In this document: positions 33,632 to 45,195 of the stretch, piece by piece
Position numbering within the stretch: position 1 is the stretch's first letter
Layout: every line of letters begins with the position of its first letter
Assembly (NCBI GenBank): GCA_023101725.1
Contig: JALJCO010009116.1
Span: forward strand, 186,001-250,000
Direction: 5' to 3'
Length of the DNA stretch: 64,000 nucleotides
Origin: Atherinomorus stipes
Lineage: Eukaryota; Chordata; Actinopteri; Atheriniformes; Atherinidae
Notes under the pieces: model-generated
The model's input: the letters and a program-made list of their open reading frames with translations, nothing else
What the model was told of the DNA's origin: nothing
Databases searched by the model: none
Translations under genes and position numbers: made by a program

Positions 33632-34639
33632 TCAGTCACCTGGAACCATAGTGAAATTATACGAGACTGTCGCATTACCATTAAACAGTTCTACTCTATA
33701 ACATCGTTGTGATTGTAAAGAACAGCATTTAAACTTAAATCTTCTCCCACGCCGTCTTTCTTTCTTTCTTTTTTTTTTTTTGCTTGCAGCAGCGGCAGCA
33801 GTTAAAACTCGCCATATGAGGCTTTAAAAGTTATATCTCCATTCAATGGCGAGCGCAGCCCCGCCCTCGCGGCTACGTTACCATGGTGACTCGTCGAATC
33901 GGTGCTCAATTGATGTTGGCTTTTTATCTTGGTAGCGCCGGGTTAAAACCCCGGGTCAAACTACTCTGAGTTGATTAAACCAACTCAAATCAGCTGTTAT
34001 GGGACTGAAAACTCAGAGTTTCCAATCTCCGAGTAGGTCAACTCAGAGTTCAGAGTTACTCTCGGAGTTTGTTGAACCTGCTTCGTGCAACAGACCCCAG
34101 CACTGCATTTAATCTTTGTCCAAGCCTTATTTTTACGCTTAGTTTACTGCATTCCTTCATATTAGTTATGTTAGATGCTAATCCAGCAAATTAAACCAGT
34201 AGAAGTCTGATATCATTTTAATTTTAATTTTTTTTTTTTAATTTCCCAAATTTTCCCTGTGGCGTGACACCGAATTTTAGGGCTCCCCCACCTGTCAAAT
34301 CCCACTTTAACCACTGGTTATAGGCGCTTGATGTTGTTACATAAATTGTTATTGGGCTTTTTAAATAACTCTGAGAATTGCTGCCTCTCGCATATTGTTT
34401 TTAACTATATAGTGTTGTTTTATTGTATTTATTCTTACTTTTTATATGTATGTGTGTGTATATATATATATGTATACATATATACATCACTGTCCATGAG
34501 GTAATGTTATCCACAAGTTAGTATGTTTTTTTCTTGTTGTTTGCTCGGTTCTGTGGATGTATGGACTACAGCTGCAAAACAAATTGCCCCTCAGGGACAA
34601 TAAAGATTTTCTTATCATATCTTATCTTAATTTATTGTT

Positions 34640-36840
34640 TCCGTACTCCTCGTGTTCCTATCACAAGCCAAATTTCGTTGGTCACTGATATTTCTCGGGG
34701 GTCTTTCATGCCTTCTTAACTCGGCCTTTCTTATGGAAATTCATCCAGGAACAAACAGCGTCTTCTTACAGAGTTCAGCCCTAATCAGCACATATTCAGC
34801 TCGGCACTCTTTCAGATCAGATGTACAGAAGGAATTATAATAAAATGTCTGCGTCTCACATCTCTACATCAGATATTTAACACGTGTCCACATCCTGTAA
34901 TATAAGGAATGTGAACTCCTATTATTTTCAAACTGATTTGCTAAAAATTGCATTTAGCGGGTGAAACTAAAGACCAACGCAGTCAAAGCAGTTCATGTGT
35001 TTGCACGACATTGGTGTCACTTTCACTTGTTGCCAGAAGTTGTTTTTTTTTTCTTTTTTTTTCCCTTAAAAATGGATCTCCTCAATCCATATCCCTTAAG
35101 GTTTTTACGTGTTTCTTATTTTCTCTTGGAAGACATTTTAAATCCTTGAAATGTCTCTTTCCTCCCAGGAAGGCCTAAGCATGTAGCAGAGTACACTGTA
35201 AAAAAAAAAAAAAAAAAAAAACGGTAATATTCTGGCAGCTGGGGTGACAGAAAAATACCATAAAATTACAGAGAAAAACTTTCTCATAAAAATACAGTAA
35301 TTTTCCATAATAAAAATACAGTTTATAACTTTGCTGTTACATGAAATCTGTGTTTTATTTGGTATTTGAATGTTTAATGAAGGATTTTAAGATGTATAAT
35401 AACAATAAAATCACCTAGACATACGGTAAAAACTGTTAGAATACAGAAAAACAGAGTTATTATCGCTGTTGCCGACTCTTCAGGGAGAAAAGTCACTATT
35501 GGCTGGTCCAAAATCCACCTGAAGTCACTAAATGACATCGCAGCAATGTACAATCAATGTTGGGCACCATGTTAATCCCATATTATGGCATCCAACTTGT
35601 TTGTTAGATAAGCTATGTTGCAAATTTACAAGGGTACTGAAGGGATGACATACACATTTGAGTCATGGTGCAAAGAACCAGGTGTGCCACAAGGCATCAT
35701 GGGAAAAAAGCAGCAACTGTTACATCAGGCTATAATGGGTGATTTATGATTACTAATGTATTTGTACGATGGACGTTGCAGCAAAACTAAACTAAAATAA
35801 TGCAATGCAAAGCCAAAATGCACCTTATCATGCGTAGACCAAGTTGAACCAACTTAAAAATATTTCTTCAGTTGGTCACATCTAATAAAATTAAGATGAG
35901 TGAACTAAATAAAATTAAATTGAATAAAATTGTTATTGTTAAATCAACTCAACTTATTTTTATTTAGTCAATGCAAACTGAAAATCTCTATTTGGGTCAA
36001 GCTAATTAAATATGTTTCATTACTTTCATACTGTGATTTTGAACAATTTACTTTGCTGCATTATGTTTTCCACGTAATGCAAATGTACTCAGGTAAAGTT
36101 TGCACTAGTGTAAATCCAGAGTCTGTGATGCTGTGGGACAGCAACACTGATTACTATCAGGTTTTGGCGAGTTTATCTCCTTGAACTGTCCGTCACACTC
36201 ATGGTGCAACTTTACCATAAAACTGAACAGAATTTCTCAACAACTTCCTCTGAATGTGAAACAAAGGCAGTAAACACTTAACTCAAATTTATAGGATGAC
36301 AATCATAACTGGGTAATTTCCTGTTAAATTTGCTTTTCCCATGAGCCCTTGTGGTTCAGATATGTTGACTTTGAAAATAGCCCCACCCCCTTTGATGTTC
36401 ATGCATGCTGAAGCTGAAACAACTTAGTTTTTCTCAATTGCTAAAACAATATTTTTTAAACGTTCCCTCACTTTTTCTCAACTTTAAACACTAATCCCCT
36501 AACTCAAACTACTTTCCCAAAACCTCTTCTTTTTGCCGCAAAAGTAAGTTATTGACTCAAAACAGCATCACCTGGCCTCAAAAAGTGACACTATTGTCAA
36601 GTCATGCCCCAAGTACAGCAAAATGAAGAACACTACAGAGCAATCAGGAAACATTACAAGGAAAAAAGGAAAACAGAGTTCTCAGAACATCATGCTGACA
36701 AAATGTTTTCGTTTTGTTTTTTTTTTAAATTTACATCAGGCCAAATGCATCATGTCACAACAGAGAAAACTCACATAAAGTACTAGAAAAGCACTCGGAG
36801 AGCACAGACCTCAAGCAGATCTCGCAATGATAAAGAATCC
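34640..36840. other. No gene recognised; one probable hAT end
   Basis: At 35189-35320, cactgtaaaaa, a 23-A run, acggtaatattctggcagct and repeated aaaaatacagt words resemble the end of a common fish hAT-type repeat; its opposite end was not found. The remainder is AT-rich with short frames only. Confidence 0.45.
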
Positions 36841-36844
36841 TTCA

Positions 36845-37030
36845 AAACATTCCTGGATCCAGAAGGTGATCCGGATCACCACCAAAATGTAATGGGTTTG
36901 TTCCTGGGCTGAGGCTCATGACTGGTGAAAATTTCAGGTCAATCTGTTCAGAACTTTTTCTGTAAAGTTTCTGACAGACAGATAAACAAACCAACGCCAC
37001 CAAAAACATAACCTCCTTGATGGAGGTAAA
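36845..37030 (+). repeat. Dispersed repeat resembling a LINE 3' end
   Basis: ctggatccagaaggtgatcc, ggatcaccaccaaaatgtaa and aacataacctccttgatgga in this order form a combination I recall as a very widespread animal repeat, possibly the 3' region of an RTE-type LINE. No coding part is present. Confidence 0.5.
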
Positions 37031-37079
37031 ACTGCAACATGGTCGATCACAGTTGCACTTATTACACCTGAAATGAAGG

Positions 37080-37640
37080 CTCTGCGTCAGACCTGATTTT
37101 GTCCCCTTCCCCTACGCGACTTGCTGTGGTAAATGGAAACATGAATTCTGCTGTCTACTAAAAAATCCTGAAGGAGAATGTCCGGCCATCTGTTGGTGAC
37201 CTCAAGCTGAAGCGCACTTGGGTTCTGCAGCAGAACAATGATCCAGAACACACCAGCAAGTCCACCTCTGAATGGCTTAAGAACAACAAAATGAAGACTT
37301 TGGAGTGGCCTAGTCAAAGTCCTGACCTGAATCCCATTGAGATGCTGTGGCATGACCTTAAAAAGGCGGTTCATGCTGGAAAAGCCTCCAATGTGGCTAA
37401 ATTACAACAATTCTGCAAAGATGAGTGGAACAAAATTCCTCCTCAGCGCTGTAGAAGCCTCACTGCCAGTTATCACAAACACTTGATTGCAGTTGTTGCT
37501 GCTAAGGGTGGAACAAGCAGTTATTAGGTTTAGGGGGCAATCATTTTTTCACACAGGACCACGTAGGTTTGGAATTTTTTTTCCCCCTCACAAATAAAAA
37601 TCTTCTTTTAAAAAGTGTACCACTGTTATTTTTGTTTGTT
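37080..37640 (+). mobile_element. Tc1 element, 3' half
   Basis: The transposase C-terminal half (37150-37527) is followed by a right-terminal region with tttttcacacaggacca and gtaggtttggaatttttttt, typical of a common fish Tc1 family. The left half and left TIR are missing. Confidence 0.75.
37150..37527 (+). pseudogene. Tc1 transposase C-terminal half, catalytic Asp lost
   Basis: The frame reads VLQQNNDPEHTSKSTSEWL, where family members have QDND; codon 37234-37236 is AAC, so the second catalytic Asp has become Asn. The Glu region WPSQSPDLNPIEMLWHDLKK is intact, 34 residues after the changed position. The C-terminus (EWNKIPPQRCRSL, LIAVVAAKGG, ending SSY) is complete with its stop. Upstream codons to about 37150 are recognisable but broken by a stop (TAA near 37158). 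It is inactive. Confidence 0.85.
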
Positions 37641-37699
37641 TAAATGTGTTTGAAGATCTGAAACATATAAGTTTGACAAACATGCCAAAAAAAAAAAAA

Positions 37700-38980
37700 A
37701 AAAAAAAAACAGATAACTGTATTGTTGCACCCCTACTTCTCAATTGTGAACTGTAGCATCATCTGTGGAGTGCTAGAGTGCTGTATTACTCATGACAAAG
37801 CAAAAACAAACAGCAGAACACTACTTGTTGTCAAAGCTCATAAGTGTTGTACCACACACTGTTTCAACACAGACTAAATATTCAGTCAGCTTCAGAATGT
37901 GAAGAACACATATTTTTACCAACCAGTTAGTCTCAATTTTATGAGATTTTAAATCACCATGGAAACACAGACATTTTTTTTTCAGAAACTACCCTGGAGG
38001 TAATACTTTGTGGTACTTTTGGTGAATAGCTTTAAGCAGAATAAGAGCATGGAGAGGACAAAGGTCCAGTCCTGAGCCTTGAGTGAATATTTGTCCTCTC
38101 GTCCTGCAACAGTCAGCTGCTTTACACACAACTGATTTAAGAAATTACCGTTAGCCTCGTAGTAAGTTTTGTAGATAATGATGCACGTCATTATTAAGAG
38201 AGTATAAGTAGAGACAACGTAGCCAAAATGTAATGTAGGCAATTATGCTATGAGGCTAACGGTGGTGCATGTCTGTATGTGTGTGTGTTAACATATACAC
38301 ACAACCTTCCCTAACCAGGATTTTAATTTCCTGTCTAATGTTAATATCCGTTCATAGATGAACGCACACACATGCACACACACACTTTCACGCACTCATT
38401 TTGGGGTGCCTTTATCTCCAGCTGTGAAGATCTGCTGCTGGTGAGAACCTAAGAGAAAACAAAGAGATGGTGAAGATTTCATTTTAGCCAAAGGAGATAT
38501 TTTCAGGATTTTATGGAAGCACCAAATATTTCCATCTACTGAGTCAGAAAGACATCCATGGGACATGTTTAGAGGATTTAAACCATTAGGAAATGTTTGA
38601 AATCAAATCAAATAAGAATTAAATTAAATTAAATTCAGTTAAATTCAATTTAATTAAAAACACTTTGTTCATCCTCAGAGAGATTGTTATACTGTTTTAA
38701 GTTTTTTCTTCTTTTTTGAAAGAAACACTGAATTGTCAATTATACTGCTCTGGAATGCAATGGCTGCCATCGTTCCGGAAGCTTCTGACTGTTGCTTTCA
38801 TCAATATTGATCAGTCCCCATCACAGAACCAGACTTCTGGGTCTCCAATTTCAAAAGATAATATGGAAGAAAACTCACTGGTACTGTAAGAGTTTGATGT
38901 CCTGTAGCCATGTCTTAGTCAAACACATATGATTTCCTTTCTCTATATTCCGTCCGTGTCCTTGTTGGCACCTCTAGCTC
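37700..38980. other. No gene recognised
   Basis: A 24-A run lies at 37687-37710 and aaattaaatt-type repeats at about 38618-38655. The remaining frames are short and unrecognised. Confidence 0.45.
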
Positions 38981-38989
38981 ATTCATTGC

Positions 38990-39240
38990 ATTCATTGTCA
39001 GTGCTAATTTTAGATAAAGACACATATTGCGGTATAACAAAATTAAAGCTTGGATGTCCCAAATTGTCTTCAGTTAAATGTAGACAAAACGGAAACAATA
39101 AGGAAGAAAGATTAAAATCAGCACTCAACTTCAAGCAGGCCAAGTTGAGAACCAGAAACCAAGCCAGAAATCTGGGAGAAGTCCTGGACCCAGACCTCAA
39201 ACAAGGGAGTAAAATAGATGAATATAGATTAAATTCAGCA
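38990..39240 (+). pseudogene. L2-like LINE reverse-transcriptase remnant
   Basis: A decayed frame preserves LSSVKCRQN (cf. LQLNxxKTE in L2-type RTs) and ARNLGEVLDPDL, matching the usual VRNLGVxxDxxL box after the RT palm. Both flanks are lost. It is a short internal scrap of a LINE. Confidence 0.55.
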
Positions 39241-39454
39241 TCACGTTACGTCAGTTGTGAAGGGCTTTTATCACTTAAAGGGACTTGAGGCAGGAATTTG
39301 AAAAAAACAAAACATGAATGTCCCTTTTTTTCATACTAATGGGTGATGAAGCGCTAAATACCAAAAATAACGTTTCCACCCATGTTTCTCTCCGTTGCCT
39401 TGAACAGGCTGTGTGCTGCAAAATGCGCTGCAATTCGGTGTCCGAATTTTCCGC

Positions 39455-39845
39455 GCTGCCCTGCGGACGTGACGTCAAATGACCTACATCTGCAGTTTTG
39501 ATGCAGGAAAAGACGGTCACGTTAAATAAAAACACCGTACGCGATAGTTATGGATTATTCTGCCGTCAGAATACGATCTAGATCAACTGAAAGACACTAA
39601 AAATTGTAACTACGAAGAAAAAGCTTAGTAAACAACATTATTGTTTTCCAGCTCTGCCATGCGGACGTGACGTCACATGACGCTACATCCGCAGTTTTGA
39701 TATAGGACGAAGCCGGTCACGGTAAATTCAAACACTGTGAGCGATTGTTATGGATTATTCTGCCGTCAGCAAACGATCCAGATCAACTGAAAGACACTAA
39801 AAAGTGTAACTACGAAGAAAAAGTTTAGTAAACAACATTATAAAG
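39455..39845 (+). repeat. Two-unit tandem duplication, 198-bp period
   Basis: gcggacgtgacgtca starts at 39463 and 39661. Both units continue with ttatggattattctgccgtcag, gatcaactgaaagacacta and aacaacatta. The units differ at scattered positions, so the duplication is not recent. No coding role was seen. Confidence 0.85.
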
Positions 39846-40127
39846 AATACCTGGAAGATTAAATGACTCAGTAGGATTTTTCTCAAGTAAACGAGACTTC
39901 TGCAATGCTTTCCGTACAAGTCCTCCTAGAAACTCCATCAGACAGCTCGATTAGTCCAGCGTGCTGCTGCTCCAGACCATAACCCGTAACACAGAACTCC
40001 AGTCCTCATAGGACCAGGAACCTAGAAAATAAAACTAAAACCCTACGACCAGGAACCTGAATCATAGAACTGCAGTTTTATTTCAATACTATGTTTATGG
40101 ACTGTTCATGTTTCGTCTTCACTATGC

Positions 40128-40236
40128 TGTAATGCTGATATGGTTAAGACTTATAACCTGTATCACCTCATATGGTTAACACATGTAACCTGTCATCCCT
40201 TATATGGTAACACTTTTTGCCCGTCTTGCCTTATAT
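40128..40236 (+). repeat. Minisatellite (~30-bp unit), left part
   Basis: Degenerate units of the form ttatatggtaacacttataa plus cctgtcttgcc occur here and resume at 57168. The 17-kb composite element between has split the array. Confidence 0.8.
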
Positions 40237-41941
40237 CAGGTGTCGGCATCCCAAAATATTCAAAGAGCCATATTGCCAAAAAACCAAGTCTTTTTCTCAG
40301 GTGCTTTTATTGGGCTCATGACCCCGGCTGTTTTTCTGTTGTTATTTTTCCGGTTCCTGTTCTTCTCTGGTTTGTTCCTGCATATCAGCTCCACAGCTCA
40401 ACACTGACCCCCCAGTTTCCGGTGGTATTGCTCCGTCGTCTGCGTCAAATGTTGGACCAACAGGCCCCTCAAAAACGCACCAAATTATGTATGTACTGAT
40501 GCAGACGACGAACGAAACTGTCTGTCCGTCTGCGTATCTGTCTTCTGCATCGAGCATAAATGGGCCTTAAAGTGCTGGTGACACGATTTTAACATTTTTT
40601 GCCATGTTTTATAGACCAAAATGTCCTTTATGATGATCTATGTAACATAAACAACCGCAGCTGCATAAATGAGTTATTAGAAAACATCACTGCTTTTCTG
40701 ACCAGACTGTGGCGCTGTTCACCACAGGAGCACAAAACCAGATGTGACATCAGCGAAAGACTGCCCACCCGGCTTGTTGACTGGAGAGCTAGCGGTTTTG
40801 CTAACAGTTTCTCCTCTTTGTTTTAGCTTTACTGGCTAAAGGTTACAGATATGCCGTCGCGTTGTGTTGCAGGTTTTTGTTCAAACACTCGTAAGAATGG
40901 CGTAAGTTTATTCAAGTTTCCAAAGAATCCTGAGTTATGTTTGAAGTGGGCGGAGCAAGTCAGACGTACTCGTGAAGAGTGGGAGCCCTCCCCCTCATCT
41001 CTTCTGTGCTCGGATCATTTTGAGATCGACTGTTTTGATACAGTTCCCATCTTAAAAGAGTCGCTTGGTTGTTCAGTACAACATAAACGTGTGCTGCTGC
41101 CTACGGTTGTACCTACGTTGTTTCCCAGTGGAGTGACAGCCTGTGCTGGTGGCAGTACCAAGTCCGGACCTACGAGTGGTATGCCACCGGGGCAGGGGGC
41201 GACTGTCAAGGTCGGTCCTGTCAGCACTTCGAGCTGCACATCCCAGCCCATTAAGACATCTTGTGTGGTCAAGCGAAAGAAAATCCAGGTAAATATACCC
41301 CCTCCCCCTCCAAGCTAACAACCAAACTTCTTGGGTGAACCCTTACAGAAACAACTGCAGTACTAGCTATGCTAATGTTAGCGACTACTGGTCGTAATTT
41401 AAAACAATGAAGGTTGTCGGCGTACACCACAGTAAGTCACGAAGACCGTCCTTCTGCTTACCAGTCCTGCATTTCCTTGCTAGCAGACATCCAGAAATCT
41501 GATAGTTTCTATCTTCAGCTCCAGGCTCAAAACCACCTGTTTACCACTAAATCGCAAATACTCTGAGCTAAATTTATTCATGGATTATTGTTTTCATATG
41601 GTCGTAGTGCATTGTATATTGATTTTATTCTTTATCTTTTTATTTTGTAAAGCATACTTTTGAACAAATTATTATTATTTATGGGAAGATTTTCTGATTG
41701 TGTTGTTCAAACTGATGTTTGGTTCCAGCTGCAATCCATGACCACTAATTTATAGTTACATTTATCAATAATTTTTCAGGTCCTTGCTGATACCGTAGCA
41801 GAAAATGAAAACACCAATGTTCCCGAGACTGAAGAGAAAAAGCAGGTATGTTTTAATGATTAGCAATTAATATAAGGATCAATTACATTTTACCTATCTC
41901 AAATCTAGGTTCTATTGATGTTGTAAAATTTTGTTTTTGTT

Positions 41942-42020
41942 TTAATCCAAATTTGTTCAGCACTTTGGCAACTATTGTCATTTTTAAATGTGCTATATAA
42001 ACAAACTTGAGATTGAGATA
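41942..42020 (+). repeat. L2-type LINE 3' tail in Kolobok intron 2
   Basis: ttcagcactttggcaactat and aaatgtgctatataaacaaa with a gattgagata tail match the 3' end style seen at 62833-62897. Confidence 0.6.
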
Positions 42021-42287
42021 AAAAAAACAAATGCTTACATTATAGATCTATAATCAGAATTTATATATATATATTTTTTTAACAGAATTGGGATGCCAGC
42101 TGCCAAGTAAACATAGTGCTAAAAAAGAAAAAAAGAAGTGTGTCTGTCAGTGCCAAACCCAGAGGTATAGACAAAGGTAAATGTATAGGATGGATAGTCA
42201 CAAATGTGTGATATTATAAATGCTATTGGTGAGACCTTTCAAATAACAATGATACAACATACTGTAATTCAATGCAGGCACTCAGAC

Positions 42288-42942
42288 TAGGGATGGGCGA
42301 TACTGAAATTTTTCATGTCGATACGATACCAGTAGTTTATGGCACTTTTTCAGCGATACCGATATCGATACCGATACTTTTTGTCCTTTAAAAGAAAATC
42401 ACATGATTGTTCATTTTGCTTTAATACCTTGACTGCAAGGGCAATATTAGATATAAGTAAAATCTGAGAACAGAAGTTCTGGAAAGAAACACTTTTAAAA
42501 CAATGATAAATTATAGTAATGATGAAATTAAACAAAAATAGATTAAAAACGTCTTTCAGTTATCATATAATATATACTAATTAAAATAATCAAATTTATT
42601 AAGTGGAAAATGTTAAAATAGAAAATATAATAGTTATATTACAAATTTACCAAAATAAAATGTACAATAACCTGCATTAAACCATGAAAGACAACAAAAC
42701 ATCATCATCATCACCACAAACAGTTGCAACATTATCAAGATATCCGATAGGCTACCAAAATAGGGAAGCTAGAATTTGGCTGCTTTTATCATTTCATTGC
42801 CTAAAACTCTCAGAAGTATAAACAAATTGCATGTTTCGTATCTGTACATTGGTATTGCGATACTCAAAAAAGTATCGATTCCGATATTTTGGCTGGCTGG
42901 TATCGAAGTATCGACTCCAAGGTATCGATATGCCCATCCCTA
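42288..42942. mobile_element. hAT MITE (TAGGGATGGGC ends) in Kolobok exon 4
   Basis: tagggatgggc and gcccatcccta close a 655-bp element, flanked by a perfect 8-bp duplication ACTCAGAC (42280-42287 and 42943-42950). Subterminal gatacgatacc and tatcgatac words repeat in both halves. The removal point lies inside a codon-consistent exon, so it inserted into coding sequence. There is no transposase. Confidence 0.95.
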
Positions 42943-44208
42943 ACTCAGACGTGTTCAGAGCAGTCCGTTATGGCCACTGTGTCCACTCAGACAGACAGTG
43001 AAATTCCACCAGCTGCTTGTGAGTAATGCTATTTCTTTTGTAGATAAAATATCTAAATATTAGATTTTCACAATACTTGCTGTTGTGGATAGAGGTCAGA
43101 CACACCTGGATTAATCAGTTTGTCCAATAATGAAAGATGATAAACAAAAGAGCACTACTAAGTTCAGAAAGTAGTGGAGTTGTGCATATATCCCATTGAC
43201 GTTTTTTTTTTTATTTTCATTTTAAAGGTGTTCCTGAAGTTTCAGAAGGTGATGGAGATTTTGACAGTGTGTGTGGCCTCTCAGGGGGTGATACTCGGGA
43301 CCATGATTATGTGATGTCTGATAATTCTGACCTGTCCATGGATGAAGATGAAGAAACAACATCCAGTCATAACTCACAAGGGAATAATGACCACCCTCAG
43401 CATCAGGACCGTCGGATCTACTTTATATTTTGGTCGTGTTTTGTTCAACTTCTACTGTGTTGGTGCAGTTGTCCCTCTTGTGGATGCAGGAGAGTGAGAT
43501 GGACCAGACAGGAATTTGGAACTCTGCTGAAGCTCTTCATCAGATGTGTAGACTGTGGTCACAGTGAAACTTGGAACAGCCAGCCCTACTTTGGAAGGGT
43601 TGCTGCTGGTAACATGCTTTTGTCAGCAGCTATTCTGTTTGCTGGAGCTACAGCCACCAAAGTGTTAAGAGTTTTAACACACATGGGAACTGCTGTAATT
43701 TCTACTCGAACATTCTACCGCCACCAGCAGCACGTGTTACACCGAGCAGTGATGCAGCTGTGGAGAGAGCGGCAGATGTGGATGCTCAGTACCCTACAAA
43801 CAGAGGACTGTGGTGTAGTGTGTGGTGGTGACGGTCGGGCTGATTCACCTGGACACTGCCAAATATGGGACCTATACCATGATGGAATTGAGGAAGAAGG
43901 CCATTATTGATATACAAATTGTGCAGGTACATTTCACAAGATCATCTACAGATGTAGTCATGGTAGTTGAAAAGATATTTCAACTTGCCACTTGCAGCAC
44001 AAACTGTTATTTTTAATTGAACTTTTTAATTTAAAAACATTTTAGTTCCGGACTTCCGGTGTCATGGCGTAGAGTTAAGACGTGCTTGGTGATTGCTCCC
44101 TGGTTAAAATATATTTCCCACCATAAACTCGACTCTAGACCATTCATTCTGTTTGTTGACCACGAAGTAGGTGGGCTAAGTAAAGCAGGAGGCTTAAAAG
44201 ACTCGAAA

Positions 44209-45195
44209 ATGCCCAAAAAACAGGATAAAGTCACGAAGAAAAGCAGTGCGGAGGAGCAAGCTAGTGCTAACTCAGCTATGGACAGTGTAACAGCGACTGA
44301 CTTGCTACACGCTATCGAATCGCTCAAAACCGAGCTGAAAAAAGATAATAGCAGAGTCAGACAAGATATTAATTCGCTACAGCAGGAGTTAAGCGGCAAA
44401 CTCAATACGATGGCCGAGGACATGAAAAGCCTGTCGGACAGAGTAGAAGAAGCGGAGTCACGGGTGGGACAAGTAGAGGACATGACGCTGGATCTAGCTT
44501 TAACACTGGCGGAGAGTCTGAAGCGGCAAAGGGACCTTCAAGACAAATTAACGGACCTGGAATCAAGGTCACGAAGAAATAACATCAGGATCTTCGGAGT
44601 AGATGACCGAGAAAAGCCGCCATCAATGGAACAATTTGTGGCAGACTTTCTCTGACGCGAGTTGCATCTATTAGCAGAATTGGATCTCAAAATACAGCGA
44701 GCCCACCGAGTTTTAACCAAACGTCCCGGTCCCTCGCCAAGACCCATAATAGTCAACTTCCAGGAGTTCATGACTAAAGAGATGATTCTTAAAGAAGCGT
44801 GGAAAAAGAGAGGAATCCAGTTTAACGGCAGAAGCATCTATCTTGACCATGACTATGCATCAGAGGTTGTCCAAAAGCGCATGGAGTACCACAAGGTTAA
44901 AAAAGCACTGAAAGAGAGGGGCATTCGCTTTCAAACGCCTTATACAAACATGCAGATCCACTGGGAGGACGGCGCCAGAGTTTACAACACCGCACGCGAA
45001 GCCGGCCTGGAGCTGCGTCGGCGAGGTCTCCAGGTGGAAGTGCCAGCAGCGATGAAGGAAGAAGACGCGGAGATTTGGATTCGGAAGCTTCAAGGGTGGC
45101 AGCGGAAGGGACGGGCCTCGGGGGAAAATGTATCATCTGCTGCGCAAAGGGCAAAAGAGAAACTAAAAGAGTTCCAAAGAGATGACGGAGAGTAA
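44209..45195 (+). pseudogene. L1 ORF1p (coiled coil + RRM), one stop
   Basis: MPKKQDKVTKK starts at 44209. A basic start is followed by a long heptad coiled coil (LLHAIESLKTELKKDN to DRVEEAESRVGQVED), then the RRM-like core with LESRSRRNNIRIFGV. An in-frame TGA at 44653 is the only break. The same frame continues with IQRAHRVL, PIIVNFQ and YTNMQIHWEDGARV, the L1 C-terminal RNA-binding domain, to a stop at 45193. About 328 codons fits fish L1 ORF1p. It would act as the RNA-packaging trimer of the element. One suppressible break suggests fairly recent decay. Confidence 0.88.

Larger units (their letters stand above)
32670..34097. mobile_element. TIR element (GGGTCTGTTGCACGAAG ends) with tRNA-like segments
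   Basis: The left tip agggtctgttgacgaag and the right tip, reverse-complemented, gggtctgttgcacgaag are inverted repeats with CAG on both sides. The related hAT copy 1 lacks this block at the matching point (ctacag...cactgc at about 8905), so it is a real insertion of ~1.43 kb. ccatggtaac words occur near both ends. There is no transposase. Two tRNA-like stretches lie at 33281-33345 (+) and 33556-33631 (-). The 3-bp duplication and TIR style suggest a PIF/Harbinger relative, with moderate certainty. Confidence 0.75.
30450..34316 (-). mobile_element. hAT element, copy 2, perfect 8-bp target duplication
   Basis: The tips caggggttaaagtggg (30450) and cccactttaaccactg (to 34316) are inverted repeats. 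GTTATAGG flanks both sides (30442-30449 and 34317-34324). Nested inside are a Harbinger derivative (30806-31360), a mini-Harbinger (31521-31579) and a 1.4-kb TIR element (32670-34097). Parts of its own interior are locally duplicated (tgactgcggcatgagtagtt at 31760 and 31940; cattgacttcagatgg at 31793 and 32453). No hAT transposase was found. Confidence 0.9.
29680..34625 (+). mobile_element. 5'-truncated LINE split by a hAT element
   Basis: The RT fragment (29686-30441) and the 3' end (34325-34625) flank the hAT element exactly at its 8-bp duplication. The 3' end has a short tatg/tata microsatellite (34440-34490), then cagctgcaaaacaaattgcc and ccctcagggacaataaag, ending in ttatc/ttatctta repeats instead of poly-A. 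Such short-repeat tails are usual in CR1/L2-type LINEs. Confidence 0.75.
40851..43926 (+). pseudogene. THAP-domain Kolobok transposase, five exons visible
   Basis: Exon 1 (40851-41288) codes a THAP zinc finger: MPSRCVAGFCSNT, then LFKFPKNP, LCSDHF and a closing TLFP motif, with C-x-C and C-x2-H ligands present. Exons 2 (41780-41845), 3 (42086-42176, basic KKKKR) and 4 (42278-43018) have consensus splice sites and agreeing phases; exon 4 carries the 655-bp hAT MITE. Exon 5 (43228-43926) has an acidic start, CPSCGCR and CVDCGHSETWNSQPY, then GNMLLSAAILFAG and GDGRADSPGH, probably including a catalytic Asp. A +1 shift near 43850 precedes MMELRKKAIIDIQIVQ and a gtacat donor. Later exons are not found beyond the L1. 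It is dead in three ways: MITE, frameshift, lost C-terminus. Confidence 0.88.

Noticed and set aside
44044..44060. Target-site duplication of the L1
   Set aside because: aaaaacatttta on the left and aaaaacttgttt after the tail share only a simple A-rich start, so a duplication is not demonstrable.
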